Assembly (NCBI GenBank): GCA_028015205.1
Contig: CM051521.1
Coordinates: forward strand, 66,634,314-66,698,313
Direction: 5' to 3'
DNA from: Mytilisepta virgata
Taxonomy: Eukaryota > Mollusca > Bivalvia > Mytilida > Mytilidae
DNA length: 64,000 nt
Made by a program: the position numbers and the translations under genes. Each line of letters starts with the position of its first letter. The first letter of the stretch is position 1. The notes under the pieces were generated by a model, which was not told the origin of the DNA, ran no database searches, and saw only the letters and a program-made list of their open reading frames with translations. Below, one piece after another: positions 22,948 to 34,451 of this stretch.

Positions 22948-24560
22948 TTGGAAATATTGCAAATCGTTCCTATGGCATCGGTCTCCAAAATCGGAAGTGT
23001 GACTTTTTCGATACCATTAGACATTAGTTCATAAAAATTGCATCTGTCGAAAAATGTTGATGACATCAAAGATAAGCAAAGTCGCTTGCAAAAAGGTTTC
23101 ACAGAAGGGGAATGTCCTTTTGCTGCATTAATCTTGACTGACCTCAAAGCTGAGGCTAAGAAGCTGAAAAAACAGTGATGCACAAAAAGCATTTGATATT
23201 GTGTGGCACACAGGTCTTATGACAGAGATGAACAAAGGAGGAATGACAGGCGATAATTGGTTACTTTTCATGAATGGTATAAGAACTTAACGTCATTAGT
23301 AATGTGGCAAAGTATCAAGTCAAAACCAGTTAATGAATTTTAGGGTGGATTTTGGACCCCGACTGTCTATAAGATCTTCATTAATACGCTACTGACAATG
23401 TTCGTAAAGAATGGACTTGGTGCTCACCTAGGTTCTATTTACTGTGGCATACCTAGTGTTGCTGACGATTTCACCTTACTTTCAAACAATCCACATGAGG
23501 TGCAAGCAATGTTAAATGTCTTGTCCGATTATCGATTATACAAATAAACATAGCTACATAATAAAAAAGTCAAAAGTCATGTACTCTGCAGTATGGAAGT
23601 AAAACAGAACATTTATTTACTATGAATGGTCAACCTCTTCAAAATTCATTAAAAGCAACTAATTTGGGCATTGATCATGATGTCAACTCTAGATATGGGG
23701 TTAAGGATTGCGTACCTAGTAGAATTCAGACAGCCAGAAAGACAGTGTATGCCCTCATGGGAGCAGGGCTCCATGGATTGGATGGACGTAACCCTAAAGT
23801 TTCCATGCATCTGGTGAAAATGTATGTGCTACACAGACTTCTGTATGGGCTAGACTCTATTAGACTCAGTTTCTGATATGAAATTATTGTCCGTATTCTA
23901 TACAAAACTTCAAGCAGATTCAACATCTGCCAGAACGCACTGCCACTTCTGCTGTTTATATTACTTGCTTCTCGGTCAGATCCCTATGAGGTTGAACTGC
24001 ATAAGCATATGCTTAATTTCTTTGGAAATACCATCAGAAACCACGGTTCTGTCGAGCGTGAGGTTGCTATCAGACAGCTGACTGTAATGCCTCTTGATTC
24101 AGACAGTTGGTTTGTGAAACAAAAGTAAAATCAAAAACATCTTTAAAATTTTTAAATGTTAATAATGTAATTCAAGGGAAAACCCATTGGGCAGTTGTGG
24201 AACAGAGCCTTTTATTTCAACTGTGGCTTTTTATAATAGCGAAAATTATGTGTGGTACATACACCTTACAACAAGACACAGCTACGTTTGACAGATCTGG
24301 TGGAACTAAATGGACGTGTAAATTATGCTGCAAAGGGAGAGAGGACATTAAACATTTCCTTCTTTACTGTAAAAATTGACTGACATAAAAGAGTATTTCT
24401 AAAATATTATGCTGGTAAAATTATATAACAGTGTTGATATGAAAGTGTATGATGAAATATCATCTGAGGGTCATCTGACGATTTGCAGCTCAAAATTATT
24501 ATTGACTGCTCGTCCATGGAATTCCTAGATGAATTCACTATTTCTGAAATTGAATATATA
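22948..24560 (+). pseudogene. Decayed LINE (CR1/Jockey-type) reverse transcriptase
   Basis: Fragments in shifting frames follow the order of a LINE ORF2. First LQKGFTEGECPFAALILTD, then motif A DAQKAFDIVWH near 23178, then motif C ADDFTLLSNN near 23463. Next come the thumb-like part NGQPLQNSL...YALMGAGLHG...VLHRLLYGLD (23622-23870) and a C-terminal zinc-binding block CKLCCKGREDIKHFLLYC (24318-24374). Stops and frameshifts occur throughout, so it is dead. The apurinic endonuclease is absent (5' truncation). The left junction abuts the repeat ending TTAGTCATTTTT. Clade assignment is tentative. Confidence 0.75.
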
Positions 24561-25330
24561 TCTAGAGGTCTTTGCTACAGATTGCATCATAGAACAGCCT
24601 CTTTACTACAAATAACCTAGTTAGTATCGTGATACAGTATGACATTATTTTTAAATCAGTGCTTGGTCGAATTGTTACATTTTGAGAACTTTCTGTGGTC
24701 TTATAAGCAGAAGTCTGGATATAGCAATGAGAAGAGTCATGTACATACATATTGTAGATAAATATTTTTTTTTATCTATAATTGAACTTAGTAATGTCAA
24801 TCCTTGTTGATGAAGTTCCGAGTAGTTAATATCCATTTTTGGTGTACTTTTTCGTCGTTTTTTAGTCCAGCACTGGTAGTTTTGATAAAAAATAGCCGTG
24901 CTGGAGTATTGTTGACACGACGATCTGTTGAGACAAAGTACCCCCAGTTTGCAAATAGTTCCTATGAACTCAATACAATTTTAAATCAAGGTAAAATTCA
25001 TAGGGTTGCATGCAGTTATTCACTGAAAAATAACATATATAGAAAGATAACTATATCGAAAAACAAATGACTGTTTTGAGTCAAGGGAACTTTAGCGTTT
25101 GAATATGAAAAAATACAGAAGTGCAAAAGCGAGGGAAATTCAAATTTAATTGTCCGTAATATTGTTACCGGCTGGTGACAGTCGGTAATTTTAATATTTT
25201 CAGTTAGTTAATTACTTTCAATCCTCATCGAGCGTTCAATTCGTCATTCTTAACCATTTCAACCATTTACTGTATTAAAAATAGTCGTACTGAGAACGAT
25301 TTTAAAATATATTTTATTCATTTTTTTCTA
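24561..25330. other. No recognisable feature
   Basis: AT-rich sequence. The 88-codon open frame at 24804-25070 has no domain I recognise and is not treated as a gene. Confidence 0.4.
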
Positions 25331-25339
25331 CCTAGAAGC

Positions 25340-25690
25340 AGGGATCATATAATACTAACGATTTATGATTATTGCTTAAAACGTTACACACTTCTTAGTT
25401 ATATTAATCTAAAGATCTGTATACTTTTTGGTGATAATTCAAAATTTTATTTTAGAGTTATTGAGTTTTTTTTGTAAAAAAAAAAGGGGGGGGGTTACAT
25501 GTCGCGCCGTATCTCAAAAACGATTTATGATTATTGCATAAAACTTTACACACTTCTTAGGTATATTAATCTGAAGATCTATATACTTTTTCGTGATGAT
25601 TCTTTATTTTATTTTTGAGTTATTGAATTTTTATTGAGCTTTTTGGTAAAAAAGGTAGTCTTTTTTGGTAACATTTCGCGCCGGATCTCT
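25340..25690. repeat. Two tandem units of about 180 bp
   Basis: Both units contain ACGATTTATGATTATTGC, ACACTTCTTAG, TATATTAATCT and AGATCT, then a homopolymer stretch followed by ACATGTCGCGCCG / ACATTTCGCGCCG. They are roughly 85-90 percent alike by eye. Nothing is encoded. Confidence 0.6.
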
Positions 25691-26022
25691 ATTGCTTAAA
25701 CGTTTACACGGTTATATTTTGCCGGGTTTCCATATAAATCCCACCAGTAGCTGCACTAAATAAAGGATGATTCAAAAAACATTTATTATGTTTTTTCACA
25801 AGACGACGGGCGTATCATGCGCTCGTGGCGCAGCTGTTTATTTATTTTTTTTTTTTTTTTGTTCCACCAGTTCCATAAACCACCGCAAAGCCACGGCAAG
25901 GAAACTTGTAGTTGGGTAAAGTGTGTTAGAAACTAACGAAGTGCAGGGAAAAAAAGAGTGTGTGGGTCTTTAGGTTCTATAATACTTGTGTGAAAAACTG
26001 TTTTAATCGTAAGACTTAGATT

Positions 26023-26554
26023 TTATTCGTAACCAATAGGTACTGACTTATTTATTTCTAAGAAGTGTCTACCTTTGAACTCCGTTTTATTAGCCATCCT
26101 TTCAAAATCTGCTATGTGAAGTATACTAAAGTTTTCCAAGTTTTGTTCTTTTGAAGATTTATTTATATGTAATCTCTTCATCGTAAATTCTCGTTTGTTT
26201 CTTATTTTTTCTCCTAACAACAGTTTCTCAAAATCTTCTGGAGTTTAACTGTTTAGCGTCCAGACCCTTTCCTTATTTCCTTAGCACTATCAACAGTAAT
26301 CATCATATATAGGTTTGGAGCGACATACAGACTTAAATTATTTTAGCATCTTTTTATAGTCGTTTGCCAAGTCTCCTAAATTATTACCATTATAGTTTGG
26401 AATTCGAGATGCTTGATAACCAGGATTATGAAGGCTATCAGTATTGGTATAGTAAAAGTCTTTATCAAATTCACTGTTAGGATTCCATCCCTCACTATCT
26501 TGTAAGTCCCATTTAATAAACCCCTGCTCATCCTTTCTTCAAACAGGCGGATGT
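26023..26554 (-). pseudogene. DNA polymerase B, C-terminal palm and thumb remnant (element A)
   Basis: The minus strand encodes a stretch with GFIKWDLQDSEGW and then FYYTNTDSLH, which matches the family B motif C region (normally ending in DTDS; here the first Asp reads Asn). A stop and frame change follow, then VAPNLYMMITVDSAKEIRKG and an open frame (26023-26220) ending SVPIGYE. Protein-primed family B polymerases of Polintons and bidnaviruses have a similar palm followed by a Lys-rich thumb. It would copy the element's linear DNA. The upstream part is separated by the repeat at 26555-27003. It is clearly inactive. Confidence 0.6.
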
Positions 26555-27003
26555 AGTCATTTTTAGCTCACCTGTCCTAAAAGGACATGTGAGCTTTTAG
26601 CACCACTTGGCGTCCGTCGTCCGTCCGTCTGTAAACTTTTACATTTTCATCTCCTCTGAAACCCCTGGACTAATTGAACTGAAACTTGGCCTGAAGCTTC
26701 TATGGAAGGTCGTTTACAAAGTTTGGGTAAATCATCCCGGTTCGTGAAACAAAATGGCCGCCATTAGCATTTACGTGTTCTGATTGGTCCAAATTTAAAA
26801 CTCCTCTGAAACCGTAAAGCCAAATGAACTGATTTTTGGTATGGAGCATCTATGTAAGGTCCTTTACAAAGTTTGCATAAATCATCCTGGTCCGTGAAAC
26901 AAAATGGCCACCATGTCTATTTAAATGTTCTGATTGGTCGAAATGTAAAACTTCTCCCTTGAAACCTTTAAGCAAAATGAACTGATTTTTGGTATGGAGC
27001 ATC
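26555..27003. mobile_element. AGCTCACC repeat, copy 7, inserted in the element A polymerase gene
   Basis: Starts TTTTTAGCTCACCTGTCC then TGTGAGCTTTTAGCACCACT and holds two modules with CTCCTCTGAAACC, CTTGGCCTGAAGCTTCTATG and AAAATGGCCGCCAT. It lacks the normal CAGGTGAGC right end and stops at GGTATGGAGCATC, where polymerase sequence resumes. It is therefore a truncated insertion, or an insertion followed by deletion. Confidence 0.6.
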
Positions 27004-27640
27004 AAAGTTAATCGTACCGTTTTTAACTTTTTCATAATCAGTGGATGTAAATCCAGTCTTACTTTTGTAACATCGTCCACCATAGATGCTTTTTTCTTAT
27101 GTTATTTTCGATCCCAGTACTTTCTGACAGATCAACATCAACTTCTTTTGGTATGTGATCCAACCAGATATTAAATCCCAATGAGCTAGTGGAAATAAGT
27201 TGTTTATATCTCTGTTGAAATCTTTGAAACATTGTTCATTTAATTTATTGTAAAGTTTAGCCAATCCGAGGACATCTCCTTTCAAATAGTGAACACACTT
27301 TTCTCTTAGTTCTTTGGACATATCTTCCCATCTACAAGCCTGATCATGATCTAATTCTCCTTTTTGTGTTATACACTTGAAGTCATTTAGCGCCTGTTTG
27401 AGACTACCCATCATATCTTTCATTATATCGAATACCTTGAAGTTACCGTTCTGTAATCCAATAACACTACCATTGTTTATAATATGTTTTTTCAACACGT
27501 AGGGCATTTTTGAATATCTTGGGTAGTTACAAGAGTATAATGATCGTTAGCCAACTCAATTACTAGTTTTTCACATTTATTATTATGTTCTTGCGTTTCA
27601 GAACAGTAAAGACCAACAGGAATATTATGTCTAAAGATAT
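27004..27640 (-). pseudogene. DNA polymerase B, exonuclease region remnant (element A)
   Basis: The open frame 27097-27507 (about 136 codons) contains SLKQALNDFKCITQKGELDH then EKCVHYLKGDVLGLAKLYNK. The YLKGD block fits exonuclease motif III (Tyr-x3-Asp) of family B polymerases, and the spacing to the KGE...DHD segment is typical of Polinton enzymes. Upstream, 27510-27640 reads in another frame as HNIPVGLYCSE...CEKLVIELA, consistent with the region preceding the exonuclease. 27004-27090 continues toward the palm in a different frame. Frameshifts and the downstream repeat insertion break the gene. Confidence 0.6.
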
Positions 27641-27641
27641 T

Positions 27642-28205
27642 TCATGCGACATCAAACGGAATCTTAGTCTTTGGCGCTAATCGATACTCACTTCTAATCT
27701 GATCACAAACTGTGATTGTAGGATTGAGATTAGAAACAATACTCAGACATCGAAAAAAAAACAATTGTTGGTAGCTTTTAAGTATTTTCGTTTTACTCCA
27801 TTCGATATCTTTTCTGTTTTTTTTTTTACGAGATGAACAACCACCATTAGACGATCGTACTATTTTATTTCTCATTTCCACTATGTCATAAACATAATCA
27901 GGTGTAGTAGCCAAGTGAAGATCCATACATCGTTGATACAAACTAAGGAGGTTACTGACATCTCTTATTTGAAAGGAATTCATACTTTTTGTTACGTAGT
28001 ATCGGTATCTTGGTGAAGCTCCTCGATACAGGAAGGAGACTACCACGTCGGATGAATCAGTGAATCCGTTAACTCTAGCGTGGTTAAGCCTGTCACGGAG
28101 AAACCTATAGATTATAGCAATATCATCGCTTGTGACATTTCCCAATCGCCCATCATCATTATTTATCTCGTATCTTCTTATTCCTTCATTCTCACGAGAA
28201 TCCAT
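27642..28205 (-). CDS. 187-codon reading frame, possible polymerase N-terminal region (element A)
   Basis: Starts with ATG at 28205 and runs open to 27642, directly upstream of the polymerase exonuclease remnant. It is rich in Arg, Asn, Asp and Ser, with a basic cluster SSRKKKNRKDIEW near residue 125 and the block ITVCDQIRSEYRLAPKTKI at the C-terminal side. No clear catalytic motif was seen. Polinton polymerases have a long poorly conserved N-terminal part that can include the terminal protein region, so its position suggests the 5' end of the same gene. That is inference from context only. It may equally be an independent protein. Confidence 0.4.
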   Translation of the reverse strand: MDSRENEGIRRYEINNDDGRLGNVTSDDIAIIYRFLRDRLNHARVNGFTDSSDVVVSFLYRGASPRYRYYVTKSMNSFQIRDVSNLLSLYQRCMDLHLATTPDYVYDIVEMRNKIVRSSNGGCSSRKKKNRKDIEWSKTKILKSYQQLFFFRCLSIVSNLNPTITVCDQIRSEYRLAPKTKIPFDVA

Positions 28206-28599
28206 TTTGTTTTGGTATAATTACAACCGTTGTATTAGATTCGTTACCTTTTGCTGACGCAATCATAAGATGGGTTTTAGATTTACAGTGCTTATTTTTG
28301 GCTGGTATTCCTATATTTTTGTTACAGAGAGTGCAATAAACTTGATGGGTACCATAATAGTCATTTAATTTTTGTTTTGGGACAACATAAGGTTCATCGG
28401 ATATTACAGTCTCCTTGTCGTTATTTTCAGCACTTCCGAATGATTCGAAATTAACCACATTATTATCCACGTTAAGAGCAAGTCCTGTCTTTTGCGAAAA
28501 TATTGAATACAGAGAATTAAGATGAATAACTTTTCTAGTAACTTTATTTCTATCATTTTCTTTTCCACTTCGCAATACATTGTTTATAACAAGTTCCAA
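28192..28599 (-). CDS. Small protein with one C2H2-like zinc finger (element A)
   Basis: About 135 codons overlapping the next frame by 14 bases. The apparent first codon at 28599 is TTG, so the true start is unknown. The only recognisable part is CTLCNKNIGIPAKNKHCKSK followed by TH near residues 88-109, a C2H2 finger of the U1/matrin spacing. The N-terminal half is Asn/Val-rich and featureless. Zinc fingers of this type bind nucleic acid. In Polintons they occur in accessory or polymerase-linked proteins, but I cannot name this one. Confidence 0.4.
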   Translation of the reverse strand: MELVINNVLRSGKENDRNKVTRKVIHLNSLYSIFSQKTGLALNVDNNVVNFESFGSAENNDKETVISDEPYVVPKQKLNDYYGTHQVYCTLCNKNIGIPAKNKHCKSKTHLMIASAKGNESNTTVVIIPKQNGFS

Positions 28600-28664
28600 T
28601 AAATATTTAAATACTACAATACACTAAAATCAGTCGACTAAGATTATCTTAATTCATTTTAATT

Positions 28665-29191
28665 TTTTTACTGTATCAGAACACTTAATTTCTTTTAAAT
28701 CCTGACATAAAGGAACTGCTACATCATCTAGTTTTTGATGTGCATCGTAAAAAGTAGACATAAAATTGATAATCTTTCTAAATTCCTCATCTGTAATTTG
28801 TCCGTCTTCAATGCCTTACTTATTCCATTTTCAATCTTAAATTTATACTTTCTTGCTAAAGCGAGCTTTTTTCCCACTTGCTTTTGTTTCTTTTTCACTC
28901 GATTGTAAACAAGAACTACAACAGAATTTACCACAGTCAGTGAACTCAAAGGAATACAAGCAATCAGTTCCTATACCAGTAGCTGCTGTCCACACGACAG
29001 TAGTTGTGGTCAAAACATTTAATGTGGTACAAACAGTAAGCAGACCCGATACAGTTTTACTCCAACGTTTACCTTTTTCAAGTTTATTCTCATACTTCTT
29101 GATTTCTAATGACAAGTTATGTTCCAGTTCTTGAAGTCCCCGTTGTCTATATTTGTTTTTTTGTTTTTTTTTTTTTTTTTTTATCGGCCAT
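28665..29191 (-). pseudogene. Two-helix membrane protein remnant, homologue of the element B protein at 37739-38335
   Basis: In pieces, the frame contains a charged coiled start (LEIKKYENKLEKGKRWSK), two hydrophobic stretches (TVSGLLTVCTTLNVLTTTTV and SLTVVNSVVVLVYNRVKKK), a Lys-rich segment and then GISKALKTDKLQMRNLERL. The same order appears in element B. A possible ATG at 29191 is followed by a 19-A homopolymer (Lys codons), and a frame change follows. At least two further frameshifts occur. The family is found in Mavericks as a small membrane protein of unknown role. Confidence 0.5.
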
Positions 29192-29204
29192 TTTTTAAAA
29201 GTAC

Positions 29205-29632
29205 TTTTTTAATATCATTTCATTATAAATATTGTCGGTTGGGCTAAGGTATTTATATAAGATGTTATAGATATCTTTCTCTTGTGCTTGACGAAGAAAG
29301 AATAGACAGAAGAAGCCACGTAAAAAACTTAATTTGTGTTGGTACTGAATTGTGTTGTAGCAACATTTAGTCTTTATGTAATCAAAAAATTTTGTGGTGG
29401 TGGAAGACCGTAACTATAGAAGTAAATGTCTCCGGCACTAGTAAGCTTATCACGAAAATTCCAACACACCCAGTGGTCCCTTCACCAATGTAATCAAGAT
29501 TCAGTATTCCACACTCATTTTATTCCGTTTGTTTGGTAGATTGTCCCGACTATACACCTCTCTGAAATTAGTAATACTCAATATGTCAAACCACTTTAAG
29601 ATATCGAAGTTATTTAGCGGTTTAAGCGTCTT
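29205..29632 (-). pseudogene. Adenain-like cysteine protease remnant (element A)
   Basis: Reading the minus strand in changing frames gives FREVYSRDNLP, then HWVCWNF with the catalytic His, then IYFYSYGLPPP at the acidic-residue position (Asp/Glu replaced by Tyr/Ser context), then a segment with GFFCLFFLRQ, which aligns with the Cys-containing CGxxCL block. This is the order of adenovirus-type C5 proteases, which cut capsid precursors in adenoviruses, Polintons and virophages. The enzyme is broken by at least one single-base deletion and a stop. The intact counterpart in element B is at 63153-63563. Much of this piece has no long open frame, so it is easily missed. Confidence 0.5.
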
Positions 29633-29639
29633 TTTTGCA

Positions 29640-30275
29640 TTACATATGGTCTTCTAACGCTGTCCACTGTAATCCTCTAGTAGACGGGCGCTCTACCTGT
29701 AGTCCTTTTCCAAATAAACTGGCTAACACTGGTACTGCTAGGCTGGCTAACATACCAAGGAATCCACCAGCCTGTTGTTTTCTTGTTATTCTAAGTCCAG
29801 CTCCGGTCTTTTTGTGGAGTGCTGCTTGATGTTTGTCTTTTTTGTGTTTTTGTCAATTGGTTAACATAATGTGTACTTAATAAAATAGGAATTTTCTTGT
29901 ATGCTACCTTTGCTGTTTGTACTGGTCCGCTTCCAGCTCCACTACCAAGAACCACAGCGCCGATACCTAGAGCGGGTAATAATTTAGATGCTGCAGTCTT
30001 CACGAGCGGAAGTACAAGTTTAGCAAGAGCACCTTGGAATCCGCCATTTTGTGATTGGCTCTCATTTGTGTCTGTGTGATAGTTAATTGAACGCCATTCC
30101 CAGATGCATTCTGTATTCTTTTTACTTCCGTTTGCGTTAACGCCATTGGAAAGTCACCTGTTAATTGAATATTCATTAATCTTAATGTGAGGCACGATTT
30201 ATTTTCATATGCCTTTGCTAAATTTCTTCGTTGACCTGCGGATAAACCGAGACTATAGTTGACGTATTTACTCAT
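29640..30275 (-). pseudogene. Tandem pX-like membrane-active core proteins (element A)
   Basis: From ATG 30275 the first unit reads SLGLSAGQRRNLAKAYENK, then MALTQTEVKRIQNASGNG, then a hydrophobic stretch with KLLPALGIGAVVLGSG. A second unit follows on the same strand: KDKHQAALHKKTGAGLRIT, then QQAGGFLGMLASLAVPVLAS, ending near 29640. Both match the layout of the element B protein at 38346-38924: a Gln/Lys repeat, a Gly-Gly-Phe hinge and a hydrophobic helix. In adenoviruses and Mavericks such small basic, membrane-active proteins accompany the genome or lyse membranes on entry. Several frameshifts make both units pseudogenes. The duplication may be real or reflect rearrangement. Confidence 0.5.
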
Positions 30276-30428
30276 TTTTTATTTCCTTATATAATTACAA
30301 TATTTCCGATCGTGTCCAGAATTACCTCCTCCTCGTTTAATACAAGGGCGTAATCTCGGTACGCATAAGTAGGGACGCCATTCAGTTTGTAATGAAGTGT
30401 AAGAGATATATTCTCCATAATCACTCTT

Positions 30429-31541
30429 TCATCTACTTAAGTCAAAGTAAATAAGCCCGTACAGGGACTCAAAATTGATAGGGGTCTGCATATTCCTTCT
30501 ATCATACTCGTTACTATCATTAGGCTTAAAATTGCAGACATCATCGAAAATTCTAGCGATTTGGTACGAGTTGTATTCAGTTTCCGGATAATATATTCCA
30601 GAACCAACTTCTAGTCTGACTGTAAGGAGCTTACGATTTGCATTTGCTTTATTTATCCGAAAAGTATCTAGTAATAAAGGGTTTTCTTTCCGATTACCGT
30701 GTTTGCCAACTCTTTTCAAAAATTGAATTACATGTTTCGGGTGCTTTATTCCTGTTGTAATACGATATGCAAGTTCGGATGCTCGAGATGAAGCACTTCT
30801 GTGTATGGATTCTCTCAGGTATGTCCATTGTCTTGGTTTCAATTAATTTTGAAGAACGGTGGATATACCATCAGAATTTAATTTAAGTCTTGGAATCCAG
30901 AGCTCAAAGTGTGTAATTACGACTCTAGCATGAGCATCATCATCACCGGTCCTAAAGATTAAATAATTATCGTTGTTAATCTCTATATTAATTCCCATCT
31001 AAGCTGGAGGCAATGGATTCTGTTCTAGCGACTGAAAGAAACTGAACCGATTTAGAAGTATTTTTGATGTTACCTCTGCAGGGGCATTTGTTAGTGTAGC
31101 TCTTGCCGCAAACCCCGTATTTTCCGCAGCAATAACTTCACTAATATCAGGGTAAATAAAGCTGCTTTTACCGACAGAATTGATATACCCATCGGACAAA
31201 GTATGTAATATTTAAACGTGATTTGCTAATAACAGATTGTTACAATGGTATACTATTTTTCCGTTTTGTTTAACTGTCATTTGACTAAGAAAATTTGTGG
31301 CATCTGAAATAACAGGTACTAGTCCCTCATCATTAGTCGGTGCGGTACCATCTGCTAGCTTTTCTTCCTTGAATTTTATTAGAAAATATACATTATACCA
31401 ATCATAAAACGCCGCCCTATCGCTTACCGTAAATTTATAATCCGTCTTTAACTGTTGTGTGTTGGGAGGAAATCTTAACGGGGTATCTAGTTGGAGGCTA
31501 CAATACTCGTACCTTTTGACAAACTTTGTTCCCCTAAACAT
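30429..31541 (-). pseudogene. Capsid-like protein gene (element A), broken
   Basis: From ATG 31541 the frames hold RYEYCSLQLDTPLRFPPNTQ, then FLSQMTVKQNGKIVYHCNN, then FIYPDISEVIAAENTGFAAR, then ARVVITHFELWIPRLKLN, and finally RIFDDVCNF...SLYGLIYFDLS near 30429. The total is near 370 codons. The order of beta-rich segments, the position next to protease and pX-like genes and the ending FESLYGLIYFDLS match a widespread invertebrate Maverick capsid-type protein that I believe is the major capsid protein of this lineage. It is not obviously related in sequence to the element B capsid gene. At least four frame breaks are present. The homology claim needs a structure or profile search. Confidence 0.5.
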
Positions 31542-31547
31542 CTTTTT

Positions 31548-32172
<625 letters not shown>

Positions 32173-32372
32173 ACAAGTAAGAAAATGGTTTTCCCTCAGA
32201 CCAGTGGAACTGTCCCATACCGATGACACTTGGAGTGCCGATCTTGTAGACATGCAATCTTATTCAAGACATAACAAGGGGTACAAGTATTTACTCAATA
32301 TAATTGACATATTTTTTACATGCGCGTGGTGTGTTCCACTGAAATCAAAGACAGGACAAGAACCCACAAAAC

Positions 32373-32514
32373 ACAAAAACGTTCAGGAAATGTTCCTGGA
32401 ACGTTTCTGTTTCGTTGTGACAACGATGTGATTTAACGTTGTGGGAACATTAAAGTGTGGACTACCAGTTACGTTATAAGAACGTTATGATATAACGTTA
32501 TTAAAAACCAATCT
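32373..32514. repeat. Palindromic GTTC/GAAC-rich junction
   Basis: Dense inverted words such as TTCAGGAAATGTTCCTGGAA, AACGTTGTGGGAACATT and ACGTTATAAGAACGTTATG lie exactly where the integrase of element A is cut and lead into the 32-bp array. Confidence 0.5.
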
Positions 32515-32810
32515 GGAACCTTAATAGAACCTTGTTTAACCAATCTAGAACCTTAATAGAACCTTGTTTAACCAATATGGAACCTTTATAGAACCTTGTG
32601 TAGCCAATCTGGAACCTTAATAGAACCTTGTTTAACCAATCTGGAACCTTAATAGAACCTTGTTTAACCAATCTGGAACCTTAATAGAATCTTATGTTAC
32701 CAATCTGGAACCTTAATAGAACATGGTGTTACCAATCTTGAACCCAAATTAAACCTAGTGTTACCAGTTCGGAACCTAAATAAAATCAAGGTCTACCAAT
32801 CTGGAACTTA
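32515..32810. repeat. Minisatellite, about nine units of 32 bp
   Basis: Units read GGAACCTTAATAGAACCTTG then TTTAACCAATCT and start at 32515, 32547, 32579 and so on. Units become more divergent to the right. No spacers alternate with the repeats, so it is not a CRISPR array. Confidence 0.75.
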
Positions 32811-34451
32811 TATCCCAGGTTTCATCTGAATCATAACCTAGACTTAGTCTAAACATGTCAAGCATTTGTTTGAAAAGATAGAAAAAGTTCACTGATCACT
32901 TATTCAAATTAATATATCAAAATCAAATCAAATTAAATCAAATTTATTAAAAAAAAAACATAATTGTCAGTGACAAACTACAATATATACAAATAAAAAA
33001 AACAATACATTAACTCTTAATAATAAGTGTATTCTTATCACAGTCCCAATGACTTTATAATACAATAATCCTGCCTTGGTGTAAAAGTAATGTATATACA
33101 TCTCTAAAACAAATTTTCTCAAAAATTTTTTTTTTTAAATAAAAAACACAACTGAGAAAATAAACTTTTGATATGCATATTTGTATGGTTTTAATTCTGT
33201 TTTGTAAAGATTTTTTGAATGAATAACATGTGTGTGGTTTATGAGGAGATTCAAAACTATCAGCATTGACTCTTAAACAAAATAAAGGTTTGATTAATAT
33301 GCATGATGGCAAAAATCTTACTAAATGCAACTAACTTGCAATTGAGTATAACCCACATAGCATTTACTTGGAATAAAGAACAGAACAATGGCATGTGTCA
33401 GACAACACCGGATCAGGAAAATTGACGCCATTCTACACTCAATATAAAAATGAACCAAGATTTAAAAATCTACAAGACTAATAAAGGCTAGATGAGCCTT
33501 ACTGAGGACATGTGGAAGAATGCAGTTGGGTTAAACATATTTTGTAAGATCTCAAACTTCACCCTTTACTTCTAACCAATGTAGAATAAAAAAAACAATT
33601 CACTCAGCGCACACAATTAAAACAATGTCTTGAGTCTCTAGTTCTAAGATATTTGCATGTTTGTCACCCATCTCAAACACCAGGATCTAAACAAGATTGT
33701 CACCCATTTTGAGCACCAGGATCTTTTCATGCATATAGTCTTATAAATTAACAACTTAAAAAAATTTAAAATCTAGTCTGTAAGATACATGACATAAAAT
33801 CTTATGCATCTTCTACCCTCATAAAAAGAAAAAAACACACTGCACTATGGCCAGTATGGGCACAATTTATGTATATGAAACTCCCCCTTTTTGTGTGTTC
33901 AAGTCCCATAACTCTATATATCCAATATTTTTTCTACTTTTGAATCTAAAAAATTACCACTAGATACCTGCATTAATTCCCTTAACAACAGTAAATAAAA
34001 GTTGACAGGAGGATTCTAGTACACTTCAACTTGCAAAATTTTATTTTAGGTGACATTTTTCCAGTATTTCCTGTTTATTGAATATTTTATTGCAGAAGCA
34101 AACATATTGCTACAGCAAAATAACATAATATACATAAAATATATAATGACAATACTGACATGTAACATAGAAGTAATATATAATATACATGTAATATAGA
34201 ATCATGTAATAATTTTTTGTGACCTGTTTCCATGCTGCATTTTAAAAATTAAAACAATATAGAGTTGGCTGGTAATAGTTATACAAGTTTTCTATTATTT
34301 GGCCATTAACATTTAAATTCATGTAAAATTGATGCCTTAATGCTCTAAAAGAAGAACATACTATGAATACAAAACGATACTCATTTTCTATATAATTCTA
34401 TAAAAAACTAAACTGAATTGTAAATCATGCACATTTGAAGAGATCAAGAGA
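32811..34451. other. AT-rich sequence, probably 3' UTR or intergenic
   Basis: No gene or repeat family recognised. If the DUF4806 gene on the minus strand is transcribed, the part next to 34451 would be its 3' untranslated region. Confidence 0.35.

Noticed and set aside
32515..32810. Regular 32-bp direct repeats resembling a CRISPR array
   Set aside because: Units are contiguous with no spacers and diverge gradually, and the DNA is from an animal genome.
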